Of a stretch of 64,000 bases of DNA, positions 30,843-41,356 are shown one piece after another. A model generated the notes under the pieces. It saw nothing but the letters and a program-made list of their open reading frames with translations, had not been told where the DNA came from and did not search any database. The stretch covers positions 124,001 to 188,000 of the forward strand of contig JADDMT010000017.1 of the NCBI GenBank assembly GCA_021401465.1, written 5' to 3'. The position numbers were made by a program, and so were the translations under genes. This DNA is from Teratosphaeria epicoccoides (taxonomy: Eukaryota > Ascomycota > Dothideomycetes > Mycosphaerellales > Teratosphaeriaceae). Within the stretch, counting starts at the first letter, position 1. Each line of letters opens with the position of its first letter.

Positions 30843-33821
30843 TCATGACCTGTTCAAGATCTCATCAACAGGACAATTCGGATGGACCACATATACGATC
30901 TTGTCCTCTTCCAGCCCCTGACCCGCCTCGTCCGCCAACCCTTCACCGCGAACTTGGAGGAGGACGTTCGTCTGCAAAGGAACGTCAGCATTGATAGCCC
31001 AGCACCATTAGGCAGGACACGGCTCACTTTGACCATCTTCTTCAGCACTTTCCTCGCAAGACTTCTCTGACTCTCCAGATCCTCATGACTCTGCAACTGC
31101 TCCTCGATTTGCTCCAGGTACCACACTAACAAGTCATGCTCCTCCACACCGTCTCCACTATCACTCTCGTCCTGATTCACCCTCGATAGTAGTAATTCCA
31201 GCATACGAAGATAGTCGTCATGCTTGATCTGCGTCCTCGCTCTGGGAGCTGGAGCTGGGGTGGCCGAAGCACGCAAGGAAGGAGTCTGACCAGCACGTTC
31301 TTCCATCGCGGCATCCCCGTCTTGGTCCGCGGCGCTATCGACAGCCTGGTTGAGAGTCTCGTCTTCCTCATCCTCGAAGTCAACATCGTCTTTCTCGACT
31401 GAGATGATGGACTGGCGGAGGAGCTTGAAGGCTTCCTCGACGAAAGCCGGAGTGACTTGATCGACACAATTGGCTTTAGCGATAGCCTCACTCAATCGAA
31501 TCATCGACTCCAACTGACGGACCGTAATCCGGTAGGAGTTGCGGCCGACGCCACCTTGTGCATCGTCCATGCGCAGCTCCTTGTACTTCTCGACCAATTT
31601 CGTCTTGGCTTCATCCATAAAGACTGGCTGGAAAAGACGCGCGAACCGAATGTAGCGCTGCAATTGCTCCGTGCTGAATTCCGGTTCGATGGCTTCGTCT
31701 TTGAGCTGGTGGAGACCGACGATGTGCTGTGCGAGCATCCTGTCAATCTCTTCTTTGCACTCATCGAGTACTACGAAGAAGAGATCGAAACGTGACATGA
31801 TGGGTGCACTCATGTTGATGTTGGCTCTGAGAGTCGTCTTGCGGTTGTATCGGCCACCTACCGGGTTTGCAGCAGCGAGGATACTGGTACGGGCGTTTAG
31901 AGTTGCTTGAATGCCAGCTTTGGCGATGGAAATCGTTTGCTGTTCCATAGCTTCGTGGATCGCAACCTGGTCAGCAATGTCCATCTTGTCGAATTCGTCA
32001 ATGGCGCATATGCCATTATCTGCCAGCATGAGGGCACCAGCTTCGATTGTGAAGTCCCCGGTCTCCTCGTCCTTGACCACCGCCGCTGTCAGACCAGCTG
32101 CCGAGGAGGCTTTGCCAGATGTGTATACGGCGCGCGGCAAGAAAGAACAGATGTACTTGAGGAATTGTGACTTGCTTGTCGATGGGTCACCGACAATACA
32201 GATGTTGATGTCACCGCGCAAGGCCATGCCTTCAGGCGTGACTTTACTGACACCGCCCATCAGCTGTAACAGGAGGCCCTTCTTGACGACGGTATGACCA
32301 TAGACCATGGGTGCCAACGAGTCGACGAGACGCATAAAGATATTCGGCATCTGCACCATTCGCCTCAGGTCCTCAATTTCTGCTGGGTTCAACGTGTCCA
32401 GGTAGTCTTGTTGGGCCTGGTCGCCAGTCGACTCATTCAAGTCTACCGACTGGTTCAGCGAGCTCAGAATGTTGCCAGCTTGACCGCGAAGATGCTGATT
32501 TGCGCTTTGACCTTGCGTGGAGCTGTCTGGAGTGACCATATTGGCCAAGAAAGCCATTCGGTACGTCAAGTCACGGACACCAAGAGCCTTGAGACCACTA
32601 ACGCCGCTGCCACCCACGTCGCCGCCACGAGGAGCTTGCGTGTCGCGCACAGCCTGCACCTTCGAACCTGGGACACGAAATTGGCTTACATCTGGGACAA
32701 CGATAAGGGTGCCAGTAAAGATGCACTTCTCACCAGCCTTCGCTCGGTCGACCATCTCGCCTCGCAAGATGACATCCATTGTTCTCGGCATGCTTCCAGT
32801 AGGAATCTCTGAGCTGTTTTCCTGAATGCGCACTTTCTGCCAATCGATGAACGTGCTTTGGCGAATGTCCAGACGCCAACCTTGACGATTGCCACAAGTT
32901 ACGTTCGGACACTGCGTAGGTTCTGAGTATTTGAAGATCTGCTCAACGTCCGGCACAACAGTGTTGCAGTTCTCGCAGACGAACGTTGCCAGATGAAGCT
33001 CTGGCCTGACTTCCGACGTGCGAGTGACTGTGCCAGAGATCGACACCAGAGCGCCAATCTGCTCTGTCCGTAGTTGTCGGACCCTAGATACCAGCGGCAA
33101 GTTGTAGAAGGCCAATGCGAAGATCTTGTCTGTCTGTTGATTTGGCGTCTTGTCATTCAAGCTCTCGTCCTCGCTCAGAGTGTTGGCTGCCAGCGATGTA
33201 TCCGTTCTCGCTGTGGTCGATCCTGGCTGCCTGTGCTCTCTGTAGTATTGCGGCTCGTACTTTGCAATCAAGTTGTTGAGCGCCCTCAGCATGTAAGGAT
33301 GGAATCGGTAGAAATCGTCCTGTATGGCATTCGCCAGCACGCTGTTGTCCATGAGATGCGTGAAGTCGACATACATTGTCGAAAGCTTGAACTGGCACAA
33401 GCCGTGGATCTGCGCGATGTAGTATTTGTTGGTCGTCACGGCGCTAGAGGCTGGAGCTGCTGATGGGGTAGGGTCTTCTGTGAAACTACGATAAGTCAAC
33501 AGGAGACTCGCTCCGTCCATAATGCGCCAGAGCATACTTTTCCAAGAACTTTTCAAATTGGATGCCCAGTGTCTCTGCCGTCGCATCCACGACTCTTGGG
33601 ATATCGGTATTCTGCAGCTGGCGCCGAATCCCGCGCGTGCCCACGAGCTCGTCATCTGGGAAGCCTCCAAGGTCGCTCTGCATGCCCGGTGTGCTCACAG
33701 AGGGCGGTGCTCTGGCTCTGCTGGAAGATCGTGCCTGTCGTCTTCCTCCATTCTGTGCGGGTGTTGAGCCTTCGTCTGGGCCATTATCGGAGCGCATGAC
33801 TGCATCCACCATTGACGACAT
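30843..33821 (-). CDS. MCM6: Replicative helicase subunit MCM6
   Basis: Subunit of the MCM2-7 helicase. Exons 33821-33538, 33485-31028 and 30971-30843 give 956 residues. The start is the ATG at 33821 (MSSMVDAVMRSDNGPDEG). The last exon was placed to give the family C-terminus VVHPNCPVDEIL. Parts in order: N-terminal OB region, zinc ribbon (CENC...CPNVTC), AAA+ core with Walker A GDPSTSKSQ, Walker B ADNGICAIDEFDKM and the arginine finger MSRFD, then an acidic linker and the MCM6 winged helix. The promoter is shared with IDI1 and carries MCB-like boxes, fitting the G1/S control known for fungal MCM genes. Confidence 0.95.
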
Positions 33822-34118
33822 GTGGAATTCGCGGTGTCTTCGGAGTCGCCGGATGTTCGACAAGTGCCAGGACGTGGTAGTTGGGAAGATGGCAGAAGAA
33901 GAAGAATGTCTGCACGACGCGTCCCTCGACGCGAACGTGTCACGCGATTGCTCGGAACAGCTAGCTTGTCATGCATGCACTTAGCAGGAGATGCATCCAA
34001 TCATTGTACTGTTCCTGACAAAGCAATTTATGAAGCTCGCACCATTTCCACCATTGCGACGCTCTAATCAGAACACAACACTTTGCCACGCGATACTCTG
34101 TTCACACGAGCCGTCAAG
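33822..34118. promoter_or_regulatory. MCM6 / IDI1 divergent promoter with MCB-like boxes
   Basis: 297 bp between start codons. It contains a consensus MluI cell-cycle box ACGCGT (33917-33922, about 95 bp from the MCM6 ATG) and ACGCGA cores at 33929-33934, 33942-33947 and 34088-34093. MBF binds such sites in yeasts; action here is inferred. Confidence 0.6.
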
Positions 34119-34916
34119 ATGAGCGCGACCCGGACTGCAACCGTCGCGGCAGCCCAGCCTGCCAATGCCCACGAGATCTTGCGCCTATTTCCCGAGATCA
34201 ACACATCTCTCGCGGCGCACACTTCTGCGAGTCAGGATTCGGATCTCGCTGGCTACGATGAGGAGCAGATACGGCTCATGGACGAAGTCTGCATAGTCCT
34301 CGACGACAATGACAAGCCAATCGGAAGTGCAAGCAAGAAGATCTGCCACCTCATGGAAAACATCAACAAAGGGCTCCTGCATCGCGCATTCTCCTGCTTC
34401 CTCTTCGACTCAGAGAACCGATTGCTGCTGCAACAGAGGGCATCCGAGAAGATCACCTTCCCAGACATGTGGACAAACACCTGCTGTTCGCACCCTTTGG
34501 GCGTACCTGGCGAGACCGGCGCGACATTGGAAGCGGCTATTGCAGGTGTCAAGCGTGCAGCCGTCCGGAAGCTGGAGCATGAGCTTGGGATCAATGCGGA
34601 ACAGGTGCCGATCGAGGACTTTAGATTTCTGACACGGATACACTATAAAGCACCAAGTGATGGCAAATGGGGAGAGCACGAGATCGACTACATCTTGTTC
34701 ATCAAGGCTGACGTTGATCTGGACGTGAACCCGAATGAGGTTCAGGGGAGCAAGTACGTGTCCGTGAGCGAGCTGAAGGAGCTCTTCAAAGACTCGAACT
34801 TGAAGTTCACACCCTGGTTCAAGCTCATTTGTCAATCGATGATGTTTGAGTGGTGGGAGCATCTCAACGATGGGCTGGAGAAATACATGAACGAGACTGA
34901 GATCAGGCGGATGTAA
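34119..34916 (+). CDS. IDI1: Isopentenyl-diphosphate delta-isomerase
   Basis: Interconverts isopentenyl and dimethylallyl diphosphate in the mevalonate pathway, feeding ergosterol, ubiquinone and other isoprenoids. 265 residues, one exon, from the ATG at 34119 (MSATRTATVAAAQPAN). The Nudix-like type I IDI fold is evident: LLHRAFSCFLFDSENRLLLQ, the catalytic Cys in TNTCCSHPLG, and the catalytic/metal acids in WGEHEIDYILF. Length and C-terminus (WWEHLNDGLEKYMNETEI) fit the family. Confidence 0.95.
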   Translation: MSATRTATVAAAQPANAHEILRLFPEINTSLAAHTSASQDSDLAGYDEEQIRLMDEVCIVLDDNDKPIGSASKKICHLMENINKGLLHRAFSCFLFDSENRLLLQQRASEKITFPDMWTNTCCSHPLGVPGETGATLEAAIAGVKRAAVRKLEHELGINAEQVPIEDFRFLTRIHYKAPSDGKWGEHEIDYILFIKADVDLDVNPNEVQGSKYVSVSELKELFKDSNLKFTPWFKLICQSMMFEWWEHLNDGLEKYMNETEIRRM

Positions 34917-35220
34917 GCAATTCAAGCTACAAGGCTCAAGGGCTAACAATTGGCGGCATGGAGGGCGGCGTTGGGTCGTGTGCATATGTTGGTCTGTGAT
35001 ACCACCGCTTGACGACAGTAGGCCTGCTTAATGCGCAGGCCTGAGGCGTAACAATATCAATCATCGGCCTCTTGAGTCGCGAAAATGTTCAAGATGGCAG
35101 GTGCAAGACAAGGTCGAGGACTGCTCTTTCCCTGCGAATGCAGATGCCTGAAATCCAAAGTGCACTCCACCCATACAACATCGCACATTAACCCGGTTAC
35201 CCATTTCCTGCTAACCATCG
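34917..35220. other. Intergenic, same-strand gap
   Basis: Flanks of IDI1 and the next gene; an ATG at 35085 opens a short frame that does not splice in phase into the gene at 35221. Nothing else seen. Confidence 0.45.
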
Positions 35221-37584
35221 ATGATGACTTTGCAGGGCAACGACATCGATGGTCAGCGACTCAGAGCTTTGATGCATCGACACGAGGATAGTCGTCGCTC
35301 CTTCCTTTCGAAACAGCCCGCACGACCTCAGGCCAGATCCAATCCCATCACGTATGGCAAGAAGACACGGCTACTCTCGCTCACAGGAAAGCAGTTCAGA
35401 CCTAACATCTATGATCTTCCGTTAGAGGACGACGAGCGCGATGAGCGCCACGACGCTCGATTCCGTGCTGCGACGCACTGCGGCCCGCATGTTCCTCGTG
35501 AGGATTCGCCGCTGTCAGACGAAGGCTCATACAGCTCTGAACCAGAAGTTGAACGGTCGTCCGCCACCCAGAGCAGGCACTTTCCGAACGCGTCAACCAA
35601 GATGGGCATGCTACACGCTGCTTTGACTGGTCGACGCTTGAAAGATGCAAGATCTGGCCATCGCAGCAACGACGCCACAGAACTCACATCAAAGCCCGTG
35701 GCTCCTGCAATACAGAGAATACGTTTAGATAGAGCTCCCGTGGGCACGCGCAAGACAAGCCACAGTCCCATCGTTGGACGAAAAGTCAAGTCAAGTGCTC
35801 GCAACGCTCCCCAACATGTGGAAGACGGACGGTACCGCCGAATTCCAGAGCCTGGCCAACTCATTTGCGTTGCATCGTTTCCAGAAGCTGAAAATATCAC
35901 TGCTGATCCTTTGAGCAGCCCTCGGGGCGTGGCAAAACAGGATCCTATCAGTGACAGCTCTTCAATGCAACCGCGTGATCCACTGTCTTCTCCTCCAGAC
36001 GTCGCGCGAGGGCGTAAGACCGGAAGAAGTCCACTCACTGCCATCCGTCGACGTCTCACCATGCCGAACTACAAGCATAAGGTTGTGAAGCTGAAGAAGA
36101 GCAAGCCGCGGCCTTTGTGGGCACCCGGCCCCAGTAGCATTCTCTCTGGTGACGGCTTTGAGGGGAGCGAGCTCACTATTACACATCGACACAGAGCTAG
36201 GAAGCAGCAAAGATCCGCACGCAGGGCCCCCAGAGCGCTTGTCTTTGCACCCTTGCAGATGCAGGCTGGGCCGTTGCCGGATGTGAGCTTCAAGAGCATT
36301 GATGGAGAACGTGTCCAGGTTCAAGACTGCCCACCAGAACGAGCATCGCGCGGGCAGAAGATCAAAGATGAAGCCACGTCGGGTGCTTCCAAGCCAACTT
36401 CGCAAAATTTGAGGCGGCAAGTCAGCTTCAGTGACAGAGAAGATATAATCATGGCCCAGCTATCTTCTGTGTCAGCACCTCGAATGAACGTCGATTCTGA
36501 CGATGAAAGTGCGCAGGAAGACGTGGAAGAGGAAGACGCAATTTCCGAAAATGGAGTGGAAGAGGAGCAAGACGGCGATGGCGACGACGACGACGACGAC
36601 ACAGGCGGTGAAGCTAGCAAAACCGAATTCGAGGAAACGATTGCCGTCGTCAGTAGCCCAGCCTCAGGGTCCGCTCATGATGACGGCTGTGATCTCGAAC
36701 AAAGCGACGACGACTTCGATGCACCTGCATCGCAGAGTCGTTCGTCACGAGCCAGGCTCGACCGGCTTCGCCGACCGCAAGTTGACGAGTTCATCGTAGA
36801 CAATCCAGGACAAGAAGGCGTTGCACTCGACTTCTGCCGTCTGTCACACCCTGGAACGCTCCCACGGTCCTCTCTGCTGCTCAAGCGGCGTCTGATGGAA
36901 TTGCATGAACCAATCGATGACATCCCATCAACCAGATCGACCGTGCACCCAGGAGACGATAGTGCTTCTACTTATGGCGAGGCCGATAAGCCTACCATCC
37001 GCAGCTGTGAGTTAGTCACCTCTCGTACTAAACCACTGTGCTGACGGATGCCAGCCCGTCAACCACCCAAACGTCTCCGTTCGATCTTGAAGAAAAATAC
37101 CATTACCACAGAGATCGCTCCGCAGAGTTCTTTCCGCGAGCACACGGCCGCCAATACTCGCCGCAATAGTCAAAGGACGGCCATGATCGAGCTCACGAAC
37201 GACGATGAAGAGAGTAGCAGCTACTTCGCTTCAGCCTCACAGTCCCTGAGCGCCATCAACCCAAGAAGACACACCATCGTCCCACGTCGCAAGTCGTCAT
37301 ACTTCTCTGAACAGCCATTCGAAGTCTACGTGCCGGACAGCGACCGTCCCATTCCTGAGACCTCCCAAGCACTGCCAGCCTATGCGAACACCTGTCAGCT
37401 TAGAATTTCGAGACAGAATTCGCAAGCCATCTGGACTTCTTCTCAGAAGTTGCCGAGTGCACGTGAAGCGCCGAAAGATCTGAGGATGCTGACGAGGACT
37501 GTGAGCAGGGAACATGGGACGCTGAGTCAGAGCGTGAGGAGGCGGCCGAGTCTGCGATTTAAGAGCCCGAGAAAAGTGAGGTGA
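35221..37584 (+). CDS. Large disordered protein, function unknown
   Basis: Exons 35221-37006 and 37055-37584 (48-bp intron, GTGAGT..CCAG, branch TACTAAAC) give 771 residues. No known domain. Composition is Ser/Arg/Asp/Glu-rich and clearly disordered, with an acidic run (EEEDAISENGVEEEQD, then a run of Asp around 36585). Two short motifs stand out: RRQVSFSDRED near residue 400, a good RVxF-type PP1 docking match, and KRLRSILKKN just after the splice junction. Basic clusters (KVVKLKKSKPRP) suggest nuclear localisation. It might be a nuclear scaffold or chromosome protein, but this is a guess. Two ATGs (35221, 35224) are equally possible starts. Confidence 0.7.
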
Positions 37585-37857
37585 AGTGAGCAGGGTTCTG
37601 GAGCTTGGGAGGAGGCAAATAGCTGTGCGCTCGCTCTCGCGAAGCTGGATCTGATATCTAAGCGCTACTTGCTGCATGCGCTGGACTCTATGTGGCAACA
37701 TTCACCACGCTGAACGGATTTTCCTCGACATGGGTTTGACATTTCTATCGCTTCCCAACAAGCCGATCGAAAAGTCTGATGGCGTCGATCGCGCCATGCA
37801 GCCCTCAAATCACCGTTGCCGTCAAGTACGTATCGCACACTCGACCGTCGCTTTTCC

Positions 37858-39256
37858 TCACCGCACGGTAGCACCCGTCAGCGTCGGCACAGTACAAACC
37901 CCCTGCTTCGTCTTCAAGATCGCCACACCCTTGCCCCCACTCTCCTTCAACTTCTCCACCACCGCCGGATCAAACGCGACCTCCCTTCCATCCGTCGTCG
38001 TGAACCCCACCTGACAGTCATCCCAAACCTTCTTTTTTGGATTCAGCTGCGCCTCCGGCTCACCCTCCCACCCCTCAAATGACACCCTCTCGCCCGCTTC
38101 CGCATCTTTCGGCGGGTTGACAAGCTCCACAGGGCCCTTGTGGTCGTCCGTCTCGCCTTCTTTTAGCCGTGGTGACGCGGCGAGAACCATTGCTGAGGAG
38201 AGGATGCCGCGCATCTTGACAGGCTTGAGGTTGCAGACGGCGACGATTTTGCGGTTTTGCATTTCTTCTAACGGTACGAGGCCGTTGAGACCGGAGCAGA
38301 CCGTTCTGACGACTTTGCCCTCGTACTCGCTCGTGTTGTCTGTGCCTGGGGCGTCGCCGACGGCGATGGTGCTGACGTAGAGGGAGTCTGCCTCGGGGTG
38401 CTTGATCGCTTTGAGGATGTGACCGACTCGCAGGTCTATGAGCGCAGGCGAGAAAGGTTTCTCTGGCGCCGGAGCATTTTTTGGCGGCTTCGGCTGCTTC
38501 GCTTTCTTCTCCTTCTTTTCTGTAGGCTGATTTGCGCCGACAGCATCCGCTAGTACGTCACCCTTGTCCTTCTTCTCCTTTTTACCCCCCTTTGCGTTCT
38601 CCTTGCCCTCTGCAGCCGCAGCAGGTGAAGCAGCATCCGTGACTGTCCCACCCGACTTCGCTGCACCATCCGCCAACGCCTTCTCCTTCTTCTTGCGCTC
38701 TTTCTCGGCCTTCTGATCTACAGGCTTGGGGTAGAACACAACTTTGCTCGGGTTGATTGGCACTTTCTCTGCGTCTGGGATCTTCAGGCCGAAGAGCGGA
38801 GCGTTCTGCACGAAGTCGAGCCATCGCACAATGTGGTGGTTGCCTTGCTCGCCTGTGCTCTGTTCATCCGACCAGCCCTTCACGACGGGCGCGAGGCGAG
38901 AGTAGAGCGCAACGTCGGCAATGGAAGGTTTGCTGCCCAGTAGCGTCGTCTTGGTCGCGAGGTGCGTGTTGAGATGTGATAGACGCTCAGCAGTCTTTGC
39001 CGAGTCTTCGGAAGGCGAGGCGATATGGTGCGACGTGCTGATCCATTGTTCAATTTCGGTCTTGTCTGCTGTTGTGTACTGCGGTTTATGTTAGTAGTAG
39101 ATTGAGTATCGATAGTGGTCGCGTGCCTACCTCAACTTTGTTGAAGATGGCCGAAGAGAGCTTCGCCGGATCAGCATCTGCGCTCTTTGCTTGTGGATAT
39201 GAGTTCTCGACCAGGTTGAGCTTCTTCAGGTCCGTAGCGAGATCGTTGGAAGCCAT
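37858..39256 (-). CDS. Arc1/AIMP1-type tRNA-binding aminoacylation cofactor
   Basis: Binds tRNA and partners of the cytosolic methionyl- and glutamyl-tRNA synthetases (Arc1p in yeast). Exons 39256-39131 and 39078-37858 (52-bp intron, GTAGGC..CGCAG with CTAAC branch) give 448 residues. The N-terminal GST-C-like region reads LLGSKPSIADVALYSRLAPV; the middle is a Lys/Ala/Glu-rich linker (KKEKALADGAAKSGG, KKEKKDKGDV); the C-terminal EMAP-II/OB fold runs from LIDLRVGHILKAIKHPEADS through SGLNGLVPLEEMQNR to FTTTDGREVAFDPAVV. All three parts are in the Arc1 order. The long frame alone would miss the first 60 residues. Confidence 0.9.
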
Positions 39257-39810
39257 CCTGAAGGAGTTTGGGCTGAAAGGTCGTCTATTCACCACAAAGA
39301 ACTGTGGACGGTACTGAATGCGGACTGTGGTCCTGGTCGCTACACTTGCGCGAGCGCGAAAAGCTTGTTGGGAATTCAGTTCGACTGAGGTGTTTTCTTG
39401 AGTCTGTGAGCTGCTGTCGGCAACAACATCAATGTTTCAAATGACTCCAAAAAGTACATGTCCTCAGCCACAGGACTTTGGAGTAGGTGTATGGAGGGGC
39501 CCTGTGGCGGTGCAATGCGAATATACTGTAGCATCATATCCACCTGACGCATTCACACTCATTTCACTCTGCGCCAAATTGTTGGTGACCTCTGTGGCGT
39601 GTACGGCTTACCCATCGGGCACCACGGACGGGATATCTAAATAATCTCCTCACGAGCCGACGTGTCAACGACGACACCCGCTAGAGAAAAATCAAGATCT
39701 CGGCCCTGCTGCTCGTCAAGCGCGCAAATCATATAAATTCATCGGCCGCGTAACTGTTCTTCCTCATTGCTCCTTCCTATACTATACATATCCCTCTTCG
39801 GCCCACTGCC
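39257..39810. other. Intergenic
   Basis: Upstream of the Arc1-like gene and downstream of PI31. Nothing recognised. Confidence 0.45.
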
Positions 39811-40953
39811 TCAAATGAAGTCCCCATCTCCAATCCCACCAAACGGATTCGGCGGCCGCCCGCCCGTGCCAGCACCCCTTGGATGGCCTCCCAGCCCACC
39901 ACCGAAATTCGGCCCAGGATCATCATACCGACTGCCTGCTGGCCCATAAGGACTGAACCTGCCACCCTGCCCTTGGCCCTGGAATAGCGGATCGTCGAAT
40001 GTAGGGTGCATACCACCGCCTCCCATGCCGCCTAGTCCAGGCCCGACACCTCCTCGTAGCGGATCGTTCGGCCCGAGGCCTTGCGGATAGAGGTCCCGCT
40101 CGCCGATGCGTGGGAAGCCGCCACCTACACCACCGCCGCCTCGCGGACCTCGTTGCGTCTCGAACTCGTCTTCGAAGCCCGGGATGGGTTCGGGGAGTGG
40201 TCTGTTGGGATTCCGTGGTGGAGCAAGGGGGTCAGCGAGTGGGTATGGACGCGCCGGCTCTGGGTCTCTTGGGCTGTCGCGCAGGGGGTCGTGTCGCGGC
40301 CTTTCATCCCCTCGCCCCGGTGCTGGCTGTCTCGATTCACCTGCAGCTGCGGTAGATGGCTCCTCGTACCCTGACTTGTGCAGACTAGGCACCAGCTTCT
40401 GAATGACTTGCACGCGCATCAACTTGCCAAAATCACTAAGTCTGCCGCCGTTTATGTAGACGCTCTGCACCGCCGTGATGAAATCACCGCTGTCTATATC
40501 CTCCTTCTTGATTTCCGGGGTCGGTAAGTTACCATCACTGATCCAATCATTTGTCTTGACATCGAAGTGATGTACTTTATCATCGCCCATGCCCATCGCT
40601 GACACTGTCGCCTTATTGCCCATGCTGTTCACCTTTAACAAGAACTCCATCGTACTTTGCGAATGCCTGTATCTGAAAGCATAATTGCCCTTCGACGCGT
40701 TCCATTCTTTTGGTAGTGGTGCGGCACGGTCAGGTGTTGCTGCATCGCCAGCCTCGATCTTGTGGTCTTCGCCCAGACCGACCAGTCGGAAGCCGACAGC
40801 AAGTAGTGATGCATGTGATGCAAGCGCGATGGCCTCGTACGGATTCGTGATGCGTGCACTCACGATGCTGTCGACGATGAATCTGCTCAGAGCAGCAGCG
40901 CTCAGCGGGTTGGCGCCTGGTGTCCCGTCCATGCCTCGCGGTATTCCTAGCAT
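39811..40953 (-). CDS. PI31-type proteasome regulator
   Basis: 380 residues, one exon. The N-terminal FP domain (about residues 1-195) includes LSRFIVDSIVSARITNPYEA, NYAFRYRHSQSTMEFLLKV and VYINGGRLSDFGKLMRVQVI. The C-terminal half is a Pro/Gly/Arg-rich tail with repeated DDP/DPL and FGG motifs, ending FGGIGDGDFI. This matches PI31 / yeast Fub1, which binds and modulates the 20S proteasome through its disordered C-terminus. The tail is longer and more glycine-rich than in animals, as usual in ascomycetes. Confidence 0.88.
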   Translation of the reverse strand: MLGIPRGMDGTPGANPLSAAALSRFIVDSIVSARITNPYEAIALASHASLLAVGFRLVGLGEDHKIEAGDAATPDRAAPLPKEWNASKGNYAFRYRHSQSTMEFLLKVNSMGNKATVSAMGMGDDKVHHFDVKTNDWISDGNLPTPEIKKEDIDSGDFITAVQSVYINGGRLSDFGKLMRVQVIQKLVPSLHKSGYEEPSTAAAGESRQPAPGRGDERPRHDPLRDSPRDPEPARPYPLADPLAPPRNPNRPLPEPIPGFEDEFETQRGPRGGGGVGGGFPRIGERDLYPQGLGPNDPLRGGVGPGLGGMGGGGMHPTFDDPLFQGQGQGGRFSPYGPAGSRYDDPGPNFGGGLGGHPRGAGTGGRPPNPFGGIGDGDFI

Positions 40954-41356
40954 CGGATGAATGTAAGACTCTCCTTCTGGAAATACGATCGTCTCCTTTT
41001 AAGCCTTGGTGTCAAGCCTCTGACTTCAATGTGATGCTACACAGTGCCTGCTGTTCTGAATAAATTTGTTGTTTGCGGGGGAGCTGTTTCCACCTGCACT
41101 TTATGAGCTTGATGACGGCAGCCTGCCCAGCCTGCTCCGACCGTGTGGAGCCGATCGGCACTAAGATCGGGCAAGAGATCTCGGCTTGAAATCTATAGAT
41201 CCGTGTACATGCATGCACGCGAGACAGCTGTGTCACACCACCCTTGCATACATGGAGCATATGCGGTTAAGCCTCTGCGTGTTCACGACTATGTGACCTG
41301 TCGCATTTGGCCATCAGGTATTCACAAACCTTCATGCCTAACTACACACCACCTCC
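40954..41356. other. Intergenic
   Basis: PI31 upstream region and 3' flank of the acyltransferase. No proteasome-box (PACE) sequence GGTGGCAAA was found. Confidence 0.45.

Noticed and set aside
40081..40402. Three overlapping plus-strand ORFs over PI31
   Set aside because: Antisense shadows of the Gly/Pro-rich tail of PI31; GC-rich repeats keep several frames open.
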